Assembly: GCF_902497785.1 (NCBI RefSeq)
Contig: NZ_CABVHK010000014.1
Span: 1-64,000, forward strand
From: Pseudomonas fluorescens
GTDB lineage: Bacteria; Pseudomonadota; Gammaproteobacteria; Pseudomonadales; Pseudomonadaceae
DNA length: 64,000 bases
Direction: 5' to 3'
In this document: positions 24,076 through 33,533 of the stretch, piece by piece
Numbering within the stretch: position 1 is the first letter of the stretch
How the letters are laid out: each line of letters begins with the position of its first letter
The notes under the pieces: generated by a model
Told to the model about the DNA's origin: nothing
Seen by the model: the letters and a program-made list of their open reading frames with translations, nothing else
Database searches by the model: none
Position numbers and translations under genes: made by a program

Positions 24076-25520
24076 GCAGGGCCTCGGGTTTGGCGGTGGC
24101 CGGATTAGGCCTGTTGCTGTCGGCGTGTCAGGTGGTCGGTCCGGATTATCACTTGCCAGACGAAGCCGCTGTGCACCGTGCAGACTTGCAGGGCGAGTTG
24201 GCCGTGCATGACAACGATGTCGTTTCGGCACCGGTGCCTGGCGATTGGTGGCGACTGTACAAAGACCCGCGCCTGGATCAGCTCGTGCAGCAAGCCATGG
24301 CCTCCAACACCGATTTGCGCGTGGCAGCGGCGAACCTTTCCCGTGCCCGCGCTCAGGTCGATGAAGCGCAGGCGGCGGGTGGCTGGAGTGGCGGCGTGAA
24401 GATCGGCGCCCAGCGTTTGCAGGAGTCTGGCGAAGCCTTCTTGCTGGCGGATAAAGTACCCGTGGCCAACGTTGGCGACATCGGCATCACCACCTCGTAT
24501 CAGTTCGACCTGTTCGGCACTTTGCAGCGTGGTATCGAAGCGGCCAAGGCCAATGCCGATGCGACTCAAGCCGCAGCGGACACGGCGCGAATCACTTTGG
24601 TGGCGGACGTCGTTCGGGCTTACACCCAAGTGTGCGCGGCCAACGAAGAGCGGGAAATCGCCCAGCATTCCCTCGACCTGCAAGCCCAGGGCACCACGCT
24701 GATCCAGCGTTTGCGCGACGCCGGGCGTGGCGATGAAACCCAGGTCACCCGCTCGCAAACCCAATTCAAATCCTTGCGCGCCGACATGCCGCGCTATGAG
24801 GCGGCGCGCCAGGCCGGGTTGTTCCGCTTGTCGATGCTGCTGGCGAAACCGGTCGAACAACTGCCGGCGGGCACCGCCACGTGTGCCGAGCTGCCGAAGA
24901 TCGCGCAACTGCTGCCGGTCGGCGATGGCGCCACCCTGCTTAAACGCCGCCCCGATGTGCGTCAGGCCGAACGCCGACTGGCCGCCGCGACCGCCGGCAT
25001 CGGCATCGCCACCGGCGAGTTGTACCCGGACATCAGTATCGGCGCGACCGTCGGCACCGTCGGCATTCTGGAAAACCTCGGCAAACCGGCCACCAACCGT
25101 TGGGGCTTCGGTCCGCTATTGAGCTGGACGGTGCCGTCGAATGGCTCCCGTGCACGCATTCGCGAAGCCGAAGCGGCGACCCAAGGCGCGCTGGCGCATT
25201 TCGATGGGGTGGTGCTCAACGCCATTCGCGAGACCCAAACCGGTCTGGCCCAATACTCCGCGCTGCTGCAGCGTCGCGATGCCTTGGCGGACGCCGAGCA
25301 ATCGGCGCAACTGGCGGCAGATCAGACTCACCGCTTCTTCACCGCCGGTCGCGCATCGTTCCTGGCCGACCTGCAAGCCACCCGCACCTACACCGATGTG
25401 CGGGCGCAATTGGCCTCCGCCAACACGCAAGTTGCCATGAGCCAGATCGATTTGTTCCTGGCCTTGGGCGGCGGCTGGGAAAGCGGACGAACGCAAGGCT
25501 CGAATACCGGCAAACCCTGA
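24072..25520 (+). CDS. NodT-type outer-membrane efflux lipoprotein
   Basis: A 482-residue outer-membrane channel. The signal peptide with lipobox LLLSACQVVGPDY puts the lipidated Cys at position 19, the normal place and a useful contrast with the REP-altered channel at 15396. Two OEP repeats follow. It closes the marR-FUSC-DUF1656-adaptor-channel operon, in which all four junctions are ATGA overlaps. Confidence 0.92.
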   Translation: MSRASGLAVAGLGLLLSACQVVGPDYHLPDEAAVHRADLQGELAVHDNDVVSAPVPGDWWRLYKDPRLDQLVQQAMASNTDLRVAAANLSRARAQVDEAQAAGGWSGGVKIGAQRLQESGEAFLLADKVPVANVGDIGITTSYQFDLFGTLQRGIEAAKANADATQAAADTARITLVADVVRAYTQVCAANEEREIAQHSLDLQAQGTTLIQRLRDAGRGDETQVTRSQTQFKSLRADMPRYEAARQAGLFRLSMLLAKPVEQLPAGTATCAELPKIAQLLPVGDGATLLKRRPDVRQAERRLAAATAGIGIATGELYPDISIGATVGTVGILENLGKPATNRWGFGPLLSWTVPSNGSRARIREAEAATQGALAHFDGVVLNAIRETQTGLAQYSALLQRRDALADAEQSAQLAADQTHRFFTAGRASFLADLQATRTYTDVRAQLASANTQVAMSQIDLFLALGGGWESGRTQGSNTGKP

Positions 25521-25613
25521 GGCCGTTGCTATGCTTTGATGTGTTGGGCTGAGGCGCCACGAGCCACGCCAGTCCGCAGATCAAGGCTCGCGTTGGTCAT
25601 GGGGACTCTAATA

Positions 25614-26249
25614 ATGAAAAACCCTTATGCTCCCGGCTTCTGGTGCGCTATCGCAGCGTTGGTTCTGCTGTCGGCCACCTATTTCTACGGCATCATGCTG
25701 GCTCACCAGATCGACAAGGCGCTGGTGTTTCTCGACAGCGCTGCCGCGCTGATCGCGGTGATGGGTATCGTGGTGGTGGCCTGGGCGTCCGTCCAGGGCC
25801 AGCGGGTGAAGAAAAGACAACTCGAGCAAGGCAAAACCCTGGTGCTGATCTGGGACACCAAGGTCGCTTTGCGCCGGGTCGAAACAGTGTTCGACCGTTA
25901 TTTCTGGGGCAGTTACTGGCAACCGGGGCGCACGTTCCAGGAAGTCATGGGCGAACTTACCGGCACGCCGCTGGAAAAAAGCCTCGAAACGCTGAAGAAG
26001 CAATGTCTGGAGCTGGACAAGCAAATCGCCGAGGACGGCTGGCACTGGCTGAACAATGCCCGTGAACTGTCCGACGTCGCCGCGGCCATGGCCCGCGAGC
26101 GCTATCAACTGGATTTCTGCGACCCGCGCGCAGAAGTGACGGGCGGGGCGGTGATCAATCGGGATTTTGAAGTGCTGGTGTATACGTGGACGGCTCGTCT
26201 CAAAAGCTTCGATCATCAGCTGGATGCGATGGAAGTCCAATATTCCTGA
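25614..26249 (+). CDS. Hypothetical inner-membrane protein with cytoplasmic helical domain
   Basis: A 211-residue protein I do not recognise. Two membrane spans (about 8-28 and 36-58) form a hairpin, followed by a charged, mainly helical cytoplasmic region of about 150 residues with a coiled-coil-like part (LEKSLETLKKQCLELDKQIAE). Three Trp-rich spots (FWGSYWQPG, DGWHWLNN) stand out. ATG 25614 has GGGGA eight bases upstream; ATG 25599 is an alternative. It is a single gene with a REP doublet after it. Confidence 0.72.
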   Translation: MKNPYAPGFWCAIAALVLLSATYFYGIMLAHQIDKALVFLDSAAALIAVMGIVVVAWASVQGQRVKKRQLEQGKTLVLIWDTKVALRRVETVFDRYFWGSYWQPGRTFQEVMGELTGTPLEKSLETLKKQCLELDKQIAEDGWHWLNNARELSDVAAAMARERYQLDFCDPRAEVTGGAVINRDFEVLVYTWTARLKSFDHQLDAMEVQYS

Positions 26250-26269
26250 ATGGTTGTTGGCCGAACTGA

Positions 26270-26343
26270 CGCCATCGCCAGCAAGCCGGCTCCCACAGGG
26301 TCCCCCGTAATCCTTGTGGGAGCGGGCTTGCCCGCGATGGCGA
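26270..26343. repeat. REP doublet 9, family A (GGGCTTGCCCGC subtype)
   Basis: Arms GCCATCGCCAGCAAGCCGGC(TCCCACA) and the inverted TGTGGGAGCGGGCTTGCCCGC around a 15-base spacer. The left arm carries two substitutions relative to the right. Confidence 0.88.
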
Positions 26344-26532
26344 TTTTGTGTGCGCCGAAACTCCCGACCCTTGCGCACGGTCCATAGACACTCTTTCACC
26401 GTTTATCATTGGGCCACCGGGTGCGCCCAGTGCTAATCTCCTTCGCACTTTCAGCGCAGTCGTTACCGCAGCCTGTCATGGGTTCAGGGAAGACGACCAC
26501 ACTTCAAACAACGGACATTGATCAGGTTATTC

Positions 26533-28038
26533 ATGAATAAATCAGCAGGCGTGCTCCTTGGAATTGTCGTGGCCATCGGTGCAATCAGCGCCGGCGGTGC
26601 CTGGTTTACCGGCACCAAGATCGAAGGGGTACTGAACACCTCGATCGCCGACGCCAACAAAGAACTGCAAGCTGCGCTGGTCGGCTCCAACGGCACCGCC
26701 ACGCTGGAACTGGTGTCGCTGGAGCGTCATGTATTCAGCAGCACCGCGCATTACCGCCTGAAGGGTGAAGGCGAGATGTTCGGCGAAGCGCCAATTGAAT
26801 TGCTCTTCGTCGATCACATCGAGCACGGCCCGCTGCCGTTCTCGCGCCTGATGTCGCTGAAGTGGTTGCCGGTCATGGCCACCAGTCATTACGAGCTTGA
26901 AAAGACCCCGCTCACCGAGAAGTGGTTCGCCGCTGCCAAGGACAAGTCGCCGCTCAAGGGCGTGGTCAACATCGGCTATGACAACGCCACCAACGGCACG
27001 CTCGAGTTACTGCCGCTGGACGTGGCGCTCGATGACAAGTCGCACCTCAAATTCTCCGGTCTGAACCTCGACGTCGATGCCAGTCCTCAAGCGAAGAAAC
27101 TCAAAGCCAATGGCTACATGGATACGCTGACATTGAGCACCGTGGCTGAAGATCAGACCCCGGTTAAGGTTGAACTGAGCGGATTGACCGTCGCCAGCAA
27201 CCTGGTGAAAAGCACTTATGGCTACTACACCGGCGAGAACACCCTTGAGCTGACCGACAGCAAGACCACCTTCGGTGCGAAGCAGTCGGTGCTGGGCTTG
27301 AAAAAATTTGAAATGAAGAACCAGACCGAGGAATCGGGCACCAGCGCTTCGGGGCGTGCCGATTACAAGGTCGGCGAAGTGTCGTTGAACGGTAAAACAG
27401 TCGGCTCCGCGAAGATGGCCATGAGCCTGAAAAATCTCGACATCCCGGCCACCATGTCGCTGATGCAAATTTACCAGACCAAGCTGCAACCGTACGAGAA
27501 GGCCGCCGCCGAAGCAGCCGCTGCCGGTGAACCGGCACCAGAGCTGGTGCTGACTCCGGCTGAAGAGGCGCAGGTGAAGTCCGGGCTGGAAAAACTGCTG
27601 GCGGCCGGTCCGCAGTTGGCGCTGGAAAACCTGTCGCTCAACACCGCTAACGGTGAAAGCCGCGCCAACCTGGTGCTCGACCTCACCAAGCCGAAATCCA
27701 TGGACCTGCCGCCAGATCAATTGACCCAGCAACTGATCGCTCTGCTGGATATCAATCTGAAAGTGTCCAAACCGATGCTGGTGGATTTGCTCAGTGTGCA
27801 GGGTCAAATCGACGGTCAGACTGACGCCAAGCTCATCGCCGATCAGGCCACGGCCACTGCGGACATGTTCGGCGCCATGGCAGTCGGCACGCAGTTCGCC
27901 AAACTGGACGGCAACGACATTGTCACGCAACTGCATTACGCCAATAACCAGGTGGAATTCAACGGCCAGAAAATGACCTTCGAAGAGTTTGTCGGCTTCG
28001 TGATGAGCAAGCTCGGCGGTGTTGAAGTCGCCCAGTAA
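26533..28038 (+). CDS. YdgA family (DUF945) protein
   Basis: A 501-residue envelope protein anchored by one N-terminal membrane segment (about 5-25) with a large periplasmic part. DUF945 features are seen in the start KSAGVLLGIVVAIGAISAGGAWFTGTKIE and in repeated beta-strand units (for example TYGYYTGENTLEL and ALENLSLNTANGESRANLVLDL). A helical Ala/Glu-rich insert lies around 320-355. It resembles E. coli YdgA; the function is not established. ATG 26533 is chosen over TTG 26518. Confidence 0.85.
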   Translation: MNKSAGVLLGIVVAIGAISAGGAWFTGTKIEGVLNTSIADANKELQAALVGSNGTATLELVSLERHVFSSTAHYRLKGEGEMFGEAPIELLFVDHIEHGPLPFSRLMSLKWLPVMATSHYELEKTPLTEKWFAAAKDKSPLKGVVNIGYDNATNGTLELLPLDVALDDKSHLKFSGLNLDVDASPQAKKLKANGYMDTLTLSTVAEDQTPVKVELSGLTVASNLVKSTYGYYTGENTLELTDSKTTFGAKQSVLGLKKFEMKNQTEESGTSASGRADYKVGEVSLNGKTVGSAKMAMSLKNLDIPATMSLMQIYQTKLQPYEKAAAEAAAAGEPAPELVLTPAEEAQVKSGLEKLLAAGPQLALENLSLNTANGESRANLVLDLTKPKSMDLPPDQLTQQLIALLDINLKVSKPMLVDLLSVQGQIDGQTDAKLIADQATATADMFGAMAVGTQFAKLDGNDIVTQLHYANNQVEFNGQKMTFEEFVGFVMSKLGGVEVAQ

Positions 28039-28058
28039 ATCGCCCATTGCACTGCCCC

Positions 28059-28131
28059 GTAGGAGCTGCCGAAGGCTGCGATCTTTTGATCTTCAAAGAC
28101 AAAAGATCGCAGCCAGCGGCAGCTCCTACGG
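28059..28131. repeat. REP doublet 10, family B
   Basis: CGTAGGAGCTGCCGAAGGCTGCGATCTTTTG and its inverted copy (with AGCGG for AAGG) lie in the convergent gap between the YdgA-like gene and the Rieske-FAD reductase gene, where it could act as a bidirectional stem-loop. Confidence 0.9.
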
Positions 28132-28143
28132 GTATTTAAAGCA

Positions 28144-29667
28144 TCAGGTTCTGATCAGTCGCCAGGCCTCGTCCATCGAAAGCGGCTGTTTCATCCGCTC
28201 GGCCAGCATCGCTATCGCCCGTTCTTCCTCGCAGGCGATGGCGGCGGCTACGACACCGTTTTTGCCGAACAACCCGATAAAGGGCGGGTGATAGGGGTCA
28301 CCCTTGAACTCGACCTCATCCCACTCCTCGACGTAACCGAGGTAGTCGTAGTTTTTGCCGAAATGGTACGTCCAGAAGTACGGCACATTCAGGTAACGCT
28401 CGTCCCCGCCCAGCATATTCGCCGCCGCGATTCGCGCATGTTGCTGTGCCAGGCGCCAATGCTCGATGCGCTGTGGCTGGCCGTGGAGCGGGAAGGTCGC
28501 GATGTCGCCCGCCGCCCACAGTCCTTCGATCACGCGCATCCCGCCGTCGACCTTCAGTGAATGATCTTTCTCCATGGGCAAGTCTTTAAACGGTCCTGTT
28601 GCGGGGCTGACGCCAATGCCGACCAACACCAGATCCGCCGGCAAACGCTGCCCGTTCTGCAATATCACCGCTTCAACCCTGGCAGTGCCCTCAATCTGCG
28701 CGGCTTCACTGTCGGTTTGAAACGCCACACCGTGAGCCATGTGGCGGGCGAGAATCGCTTTGCCGACCGTTTCGCCGAACTGCTTCGCGAAGGGCACGGG
28801 GTGGCGGGCCAGTACGGTGACGTCGAGGCCGTATTCGCGCAGGGCCGCAGCGGATTCCATCGCAATAAAACTGTCGCCGATGATCACCGCTCGCTGGCCG
28901 GGCTGGGCGGCGGTCAGGATCTTTTGCGCCTGATCTTTCGAACGCAGCAAGAACACCTGCGGCAGGTCGGCACCGGGCAAATCGAGCGGGTTGGGAGTGC
29001 CGCCGGTGGCGATGAGCGCGGCGTCATAGGTCAGCGTCTGCCCGTCCTTGAGTTTTACAGTGCGATTCTGTGAATCCAGGCTTGCCACTTCACCGTGGAT
29101 TCGCTCGATGCGTTGCTCGCGATAAAAATCGTCATCGCGCAATGGCGGCACTTCTTCTGGCGGCATCTGTCCGGCGATCACGAATTTGCTCAGCACGGTT
29201 CGGTCGTAGCCGGCGTCCGGTTCGCGGTCGATCAGCAGCACTCGGCCGCCGAAACCTTTTTCACGCAGGGCCGCAGCACCCGCCGTGCCGGCGGCCCCAG
29301 CGCCGATAATCACAAACGTGCGTTCATCGTCAGCCGGTGGTGAGTGGGCATCGGGTAGCGGAAGTTCGTCGACCCACACCTCGTCATCGCGCAGCTCCAG
29401 CGGGTAGCGCTTGAGGCTGTCCAGCGCCGGCGGTTCGCACAATCCGCCATCCTCGATCCGGAACGCCGCCTTGTGCCACGGACAGATCAGGCGCCCGTGA
29501 CACAGCGCGCCTTCGGCCAGCGGCGCCCCGGCGTGTGGGCATTCGCCCTGATAGGCGCGCAACGCCTCGCCCACGCGCAGCAAGACGATTTTGCTGTCGC
29601 CGATCCGGACTTCTAGGCCACGGTTTGCGGGCACATCGGCGAAACGGGCAACGCGGTGCAGTGCCAT
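28144..29667 (-). CDS. Rieske-domain FAD-dependent oxidoreductase (AIF/ferredoxin-reductase type)
   Basis: A 507-residue fusion. An N-terminal Rieske [2Fe-2S] domain at about 1-100 has the ligand sets CPHAG and CPWHK. A pyridine-nucleotide-disulfide reductase module from about 118 has FAD motif IGAGAAGTAGAAALRE, NAD motif IGDSFIAMESAAALRE and the ATG-like ATGGTPNP and WAAGDIATFP motifs. A C-terminal reductase domain follows (about 415-507). The layout matches AIF-like reductases and reductase components of ring-hydroxylating systems. No oxygenase gene is nearby, so its redox partner is unknown. It is a single gene. Confidence 0.9.
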   Translation of the reverse strand: MALHRVARFADVPANRGLEVRIGDSKIVLLRVGEALRAYQGECPHAGAPLAEGALCHGRLICPWHKAAFRIEDGGLCEPPALDSLKRYPLELRDDEVWVDELPLPDAHSPPADDERTFVIIGAGAAGTAGAAALREKGFGGRVLLIDREPDAGYDRTVLSKFVIAGQMPPEEVPPLRDDDFYREQRIERIHGEVASLDSQNRTVKLKDGQTLTYDAALIATGGTPNPLDLPGADLPQVFLLRSKDQAQKILTAAQPGQRAVIIGDSFIAMESAAALREYGLDVTVLARHPVPFAKQFGETVGKAILARHMAHGVAFQTDSEAAQIEGTARVEAVILQNGQRLPADLVLVGIGVSPATGPFKDLPMEKDHSLKVDGGMRVIEGLWAAGDIATFPLHGQPQRIEHWRLAQQHARIAAANMLGGDERYLNVPYFWTYHFGKNYDYLGYVEEWDEVEFKGDPYHPPFIGLFGKNGVVAAAIACEEERAIAMLAERMKQPLSMDEAWRLIRT

Positions 29668-29805
29668 GATTGCTCTCCAGAGAAGCTTTCACTTTTGAGT
29701 TTGGCGTTTATCCCCAGGTTCAGACAATTCCCACTGCCACCGCACGAACGGTCCGGCTATAGTTTGCACGCCGACCACGGCCCCACCCGCACAAGGTGCT
29801 CCGGT

Positions 29806-30366
29806 ATGACCCGATTGACCTCTCTGAACCCTTGGCTGGCGGCCGTTGCAGTCGCCCTTTGCGTGCAGTTTCCGGCGCATGCTGCGGAGCGCTTCACCGT
29901 CAGCATTCCCGGTGTTTCCGATAACCGCCTGTTCACCTCGATAGCCGCCAGCGATGCTGCTGGTTGCGGCGGCAAGAACCAGTCCCCGGCCCTGAGCTGG
30001 ACTGCCGCGCCACCGGGCACGTTGAGCTACGCCATCGTCATGCACGACCCGGATGGCCAGAAAGGCCTGGGCGTCGATCATTGGGTTCATTACGGCATCA
30101 AGGCCGCCACTCGCCAAATCCCGGCTGGCGTTGGCGCCAAGTCTGCATTTGAAGGCGTGGCCGGCACCAACAGCAAAGGCACAGTCGGCTACATCGGCCC
30201 TTGCCCGCCGGTCGGTGACAGCTCCCACCACTACATCATTCAGCTGTACGCCCTGGACCTCGCGCCGGACGCCTTGCCCGCCGGCCTGACCCGCGCGCAG
30301 TTGCTGGAAAAAATCAAAGGCCATGTGTTGAAAAACAGCAGCGTGGTGCGGCGTTATCACCGCTGA
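29806..30366 (+). CDS. YbhB/YbcL family PEBP protein, exported
   Basis: A 186-residue phosphatidylethanolamine-binding-protein (Raf-kinase-inhibitor-like) homologue. It has a signal peptide (cleavage after AHA at about 24) and PEBP signatures: NQSPALSWTAAPPGT, MHDPD, DHWVHYGI, GPCPPVGDSSHHYIIQLYALD. The predicted site is periplasmic; relatives bind small anionic ligands but have no settled role in bacteria. A hairpin CGCTGAA-ttttt-TTCAGCG overlaps its stop codon. There is no operon partner; the VWA gene starts 85 bases later. Confidence 0.9.
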   Translation: MTRLTSLNPWLAAVAVALCVQFPAHAAERFTVSIPGVSDNRLFTSIAASDAAGCGGKNQSPALSWTAAPPGTLSYAIVMHDPDGQKGLGVDHWVHYGIKAATRQIPAGVGAKSAFEGVAGTNSKGTVGYIGPCPPVGDSSHHYIIQLYALDLAPDALPAGLTRAQLLEKIKGHVLKNSSVVRRYHR

Positions 30367-30451
30367 ATTTTTTTCAGCGGGTTTAACCCGAACCGGTCGG
30401 GCTGCCCGTCTCAGAGGATGAATGGATCAATTCATCCCGAGGTCAGCCCCC

Positions 30452-32137
30452 ATGTCCCTTCCTCTGCATTTCCTCCGCCCGGCCGCTCAGGGTTTCGCCG
30501 TTGGGCTATTGCTGGCTGTTGCCGGTTGCGGGGCATCGTCCACGCCTGATTCCGAGGCGGCTGCTGTTCCACCTCCGGCTCAGGCTGATTTGGTGCGCAC
30601 TGAGGCGGTCATGGCTGACGCAACCATGGCCAAACGCAGCATGCTGCCGGCGCCGAGCTTTGCACCCGAGGTTTCACCAGAGGGTTATCGGGACGAACCG
30701 CGGGAGCACTATCAAGCGCTGGCGGATAACCCGATTCACAGCGTGGCCAACGCGCCGGTCTCAACCTTCAGCGCCGACGTCGACACGGGCGCTTACGCCA
30801 ACGTCCGCCGCTTGCTCAATCAGGGTCGCCTGCCACCCGAGGGCGCGGTGCGGCTGGAGGAGATGGTCAATTACTTTCCCTACGATTACGCGTTGCCCAC
30901 CGATGGCTCGCCGTTCGGCGTGACCACTGAACTGGCGCCGTCACCGTGGAACCCGCACACCCGCCTGATGCGCATCGGCATCAAGGCCTCGGACCTTGCG
31001 GTGGCTGAGCTGGCGCCGGCCAATCTGGTGTTTCTGGTGGACGTGTCCGGCTCGATGGATCGCCGCGAAGGTTTGCCGCTGGTCAAAAGCACGCTGAAAT
31101 TATTGGTCGATCAATTGCGCGCGCAGGATCGCGTATCGCTGGTGGTCTACGCCGGCGAATCGCGCGTGGTACTCGAGCCCACTTCCGGACGGGAAAAAGC
31201 GAAAATCCGGACAGCTATTGATCAGTTATCCGCAGGCGGATCCACCGCCGGCGCATCCGGGATCGATCTGGCCTATCAAATGGCGCAGCAGGCCTTTATC
31301 CCCAAAGGCATCAACCGCATCCTGCTGGCCACCGACGGTGACTTCAACGTCGGTATCAGCGACTTCGACAGCCTCAAGCAAATGGCTGTGGATAAACGCA
31401 AGACCGGCGTGTCCCTGACCACCTTGGGTTTTGGTGTGGATAACTACAATGAACACCTGATGGAACAACTGGCCGACGCCGGCGATGGCAACTACGCCTA
31501 CATCGACAATCTGCGTGAGGCGCGCAAGGTGCTGGTGGATCAGCTCGGCTCGACCCTCGCGGTGGTGGCGAAAAACGTGAAGCTGCAAGTGGAATTCAAT
31601 CCGGCGCAGGTCAGCGAATATCGGTTGTTGGGCTATGAGAATCGGGCGTTGAAGCGTGAGGATTTCAGCAACGACAAGGTCGATGCCGGAGAGATCGGTG
31701 CAGGACATACCGTGACCGCGTTGTACGAAATTGTGCCCAAGGGCGAGAAGGGCTGGCTGGAGCCGTTGCACTATGGCAGTGCCGAGTCGGCTGTGTCCGC
31801 CAAGTCTGGAGAATTGGCGATGCTGCGCGTGCGTTATCAGCTGCCGGAAGGTGGGAATAGTCGTCTGATCGAGCGTCCGATTGTGCCTGCTTCAGAGGGC
31901 AAGGCCAGCGATGACCTGCGATTTGCAGCGGCTGTCGCGGCGTTTTCCCAGCAGCTCAAGGACGGACGCTATACCGGCGAATTCAGTCTGAAGGACACCG
32001 AGGCATTGGCTCGTGGTGCGCGGGGCGAGGATCGTTTTGGCCTGCGCGCAGAATTCGTGCAACTGGTGGAATTGGCGCAGAGTTTGCGAACCACCACGGC
32101 CTCCAATAGCGAGCCACAGAAAGGAGGCTACAACTGA
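30452..32137 (+). CDS. VWA-domain lipoprotein, YfbK type
   Basis: A 561-residue predicted lipoprotein: signal peptide with lipobox AVAGC (Cys25), a linker, a YfbK N-terminal domain (about 85-180), a von Willebrand A domain (about 190-370) with an intact metal site (DVSGSMD and a later TDGDFN), and a C-terminal DUF3520-type domain. ATG 30452 is chosen for the signal peptide; the frame stays open ten codons upstream. It sits first in a unit with an ECF sigma factor and a membrane protein, suggesting an envelope-sensing or adhesion role linked to that sigma factor. Confidence 0.88.
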   Translation: MSLPLHFLRPAAQGFAVGLLLAVAGCGASSTPDSEAAAVPPPAQADLVRTEAVMADATMAKRSMLPAPSFAPEVSPEGYRDEPREHYQALADNPIHSVANAPVSTFSADVDTGAYANVRRLLNQGRLPPEGAVRLEEMVNYFPYDYALPTDGSPFGVTTELAPSPWNPHTRLMRIGIKASDLAVAELAPANLVFLVDVSGSMDRREGLPLVKSTLKLLVDQLRAQDRVSLVVYAGESRVVLEPTSGREKAKIRTAIDQLSAGGSTAGASGIDLAYQMAQQAFIPKGINRILLATDGDFNVGISDFDSLKQMAVDKRKTGVSLTTLGFGVDNYNEHLMEQLADAGDGNYAYIDNLREARKVLVDQLGSTLAVVAKNVKLQVEFNPAQVSEYRLLGYENRALKREDFSNDKVDAGEIGAGHTVTALYEIVPKGEKGWLEPLHYGSAESAVSAKSGELAMLRVRYQLPEGGNSRLIERPIVPASEGKASDDLRFAAAVAAFSQQLKDGRYTGEFSLKDTEALARGARGEDRFGLRAEFVQLVELAQSLRTTTASNSEPQKGGYN

Positions 32138-32138
32138 C

Positions 32139-32705
32139 ATGTCTGCTCACGAATCGAGCGACGAATCACTGCTGGCCCGCTATCGCGCAGGCGACGGGCC
32201 AGCGTTCGAGATTCTGTACGCCCGTCACCGGCAAGGGCTGTATCGGTTCCTGCTCGGCTTGAGCGGCAAATCCGAACTCGCCGAAGAGGTCTATCAGGAC
32301 ACCTGGCTAAGCCTGATCCGCAGCACCAGTCAGCCACAAGGCAGAGCGAATTTTCGTACCTGGCTTTACCAGATCGCCCGCAATCGCCTGATCGATCACT
32401 GGCGCAAACACGGGATCCACAACCCCTTGCACGACAGCTATGACGAACAGACCCATGCTCAGGCGGATGACACCGGCGATCCCGAACAACTGCTGAGCCT
32501 GAGCCGCGACAACCAGCGCCTCGAATCCGCCCTGCAAAACCTGCCCGCCGACCAGCGCGAAGTGTTCCTGCTGCGCGCCCACGGCGATCTCGACCTGCCA
32601 CAGATCGCCACCCTCACCGACACACCGCTGGAAACCGTCAAAAGCCGCTTGCGCTACGCCCAGCAAAAACTGCGTCGGCTGCTGGCCGAAGAGGTACTGA
32701 CATGA
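32139..32705 (+). CDS. ECF-type RNA polymerase sigma factor
   Basis: A 188-residue sigma-70 family protein: region 2 at about 20-85 (YARHRQGLYRFLLGLSGKSELAEEVYQDTW) and region 4 at about 125-180 (LQNLPADQREVFLLRAHGDLDLPQIATLTDTPLETVKSRLRYAQQKLR). AAGGAGG lies within the end of the VWA gene. It overlaps the next gene by ATGA. The partner membrane protein is likely its anti-sigma regulator; target promoters are not known. Confidence 0.9.
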   Translation: MSAHESSDESLLARYRAGDGPAFEILYARHRQGLYRFLLGLSGKSELAEEVYQDTWLSLIRSTSQPQGRANFRTWLYQIARNRLIDHWRKHGIHNPLHDSYDEQTHAQADDTGDPEQLLSLSRDNQRLESALQNLPADQREVFLLRAHGDLDLPQIATLTDTPLETVKSRLRYAQQKLRRLLAEEVLT

Positions 32706-33319
32706 CAGACGCCCGCAAACCATCGGAAGACCAAGTGCTTCAGCATTTCCGCGAACACTCGAGCGGCGAGCCGCCGGCACATCTTGATGCCTTCATCCTG
32801 GCCGCCGCACAGCGTGAAGCGCCTGCGCCGAAACCGAGTATGTGGCAACGCTGGGTTCAGGCTTGCCAGAAACCCCGTTGGCAAGTGGCTTTTGCCAGCC
32901 TTGTCGGCGTCGCGCTGATGCTGGCGTTGGTGCAGCGAACTCCAGAGCCGACACCGAGTTACGATTTCGCCCCCAAAGCGTCTGCGCCGGTAGCCAGAAA
33001 AGAGGCCGGGCAAGCATCCTCGTCGGTTGCGCGCTCACTTTCAGCCCCGGCCCCTGCGGCACCGATGGCAGATTTTGCGCCACCTGCACAGAGCGAATCG
33101 ATCAGCGCCGAAATGGCCGAAGAAGCAAAAGTCAGCAAACGCGCTGCCGCTCCAGTGGAAACTTTCGATGAGCAATTGCTTGAAGTCCTGCGCCTGCAAA
33201 ATGCCGGTCAGACACGCGAGGCGGATGCGTTGTTGGCGACATTGCAAAAACGCTTTCCCAATGAAAACCTCGCCGATCGACTCAAAGCGCTGCAAAAAAA
33301 CCAAGGCAAAAAACACTAA
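32702..33319 (+). CDS. Putative anti-sigma or sigma-linked single-span membrane protein
   Basis: A 205-residue protein: cytoplasmic N-terminus (about 1-58) that could bind the sigma factor, one membrane span (about 61-79), an Ala/Pro/Ser-rich periplasmic linker, and a helical C-terminus with a TPR-like repeat (ETFDEQLLEVLRLQNAGQTREADALLATLQKRFP). No zinc motif (HxxxCxxC) is present, so if it is an anti-sigma factor it is not of the ZAS type. The role is inferred from the ATGA coupling to the sigma gene. Confidence 0.8.
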   Translation: MTDARKPSEDQVLQHFREHSSGEPPAHLDAFILAAAQREAPAPKPSMWQRWVQACQKPRWQVAFASLVGVALMLALVQRTPEPTPSYDFAPKASAPVARKEAGQASSSVARSLSAPAPAAPMADFAPPAQSESISAEMAEEAKVSKRAAAPVETFDEQLLEVLRLQNAGQTREADALLATLQKRFPNENLADRLKALQKNQGKKH

Positions 33320-33323
33320 TCCC

Positions 33324-33452
33324 TTGTAGGAGCAGCCGGTCGACGCTCGATTGCTCGCGATGGTCGTTAACGATAACGCGTGTTTTGCGGATAAGTGCGT
33401 CGTCTTGAAGTTCATCGTCGGAACGCCGCCCGGAGCAAGCTCGCTCCTACAG
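33324..33452. repeat. REP doublet 11, family A, long spacer
   Basis: Arms at about 33324-33362 (degenerate: GTAGGAGCAGCCGGTCGACGC) and 33431-33452. The spacer contains GATGGTCGTTAACGATAACGCG and the segment CGTCGGAACGCCGCCCGGAG, which also occurs inverted at 18415-18434. Confidence 0.8.
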
Positions 33453-33533
33453 AGTCAAAGAGTGCTCGGCAATTTGGCATCCACCCGCAAAAGCGCGCAC
33501 TATCGGCCTATAGCCGATGCGTTGGAGGATGCC

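Noticed and set aside
30390..30413. GAACC...GTCTCA before the VWA gene as an autoregulated ECF promoter
   Set aside because: The spacing between the two elements is about 13 bases, too short for the usual 16-17, so it is not reported as a promoter.
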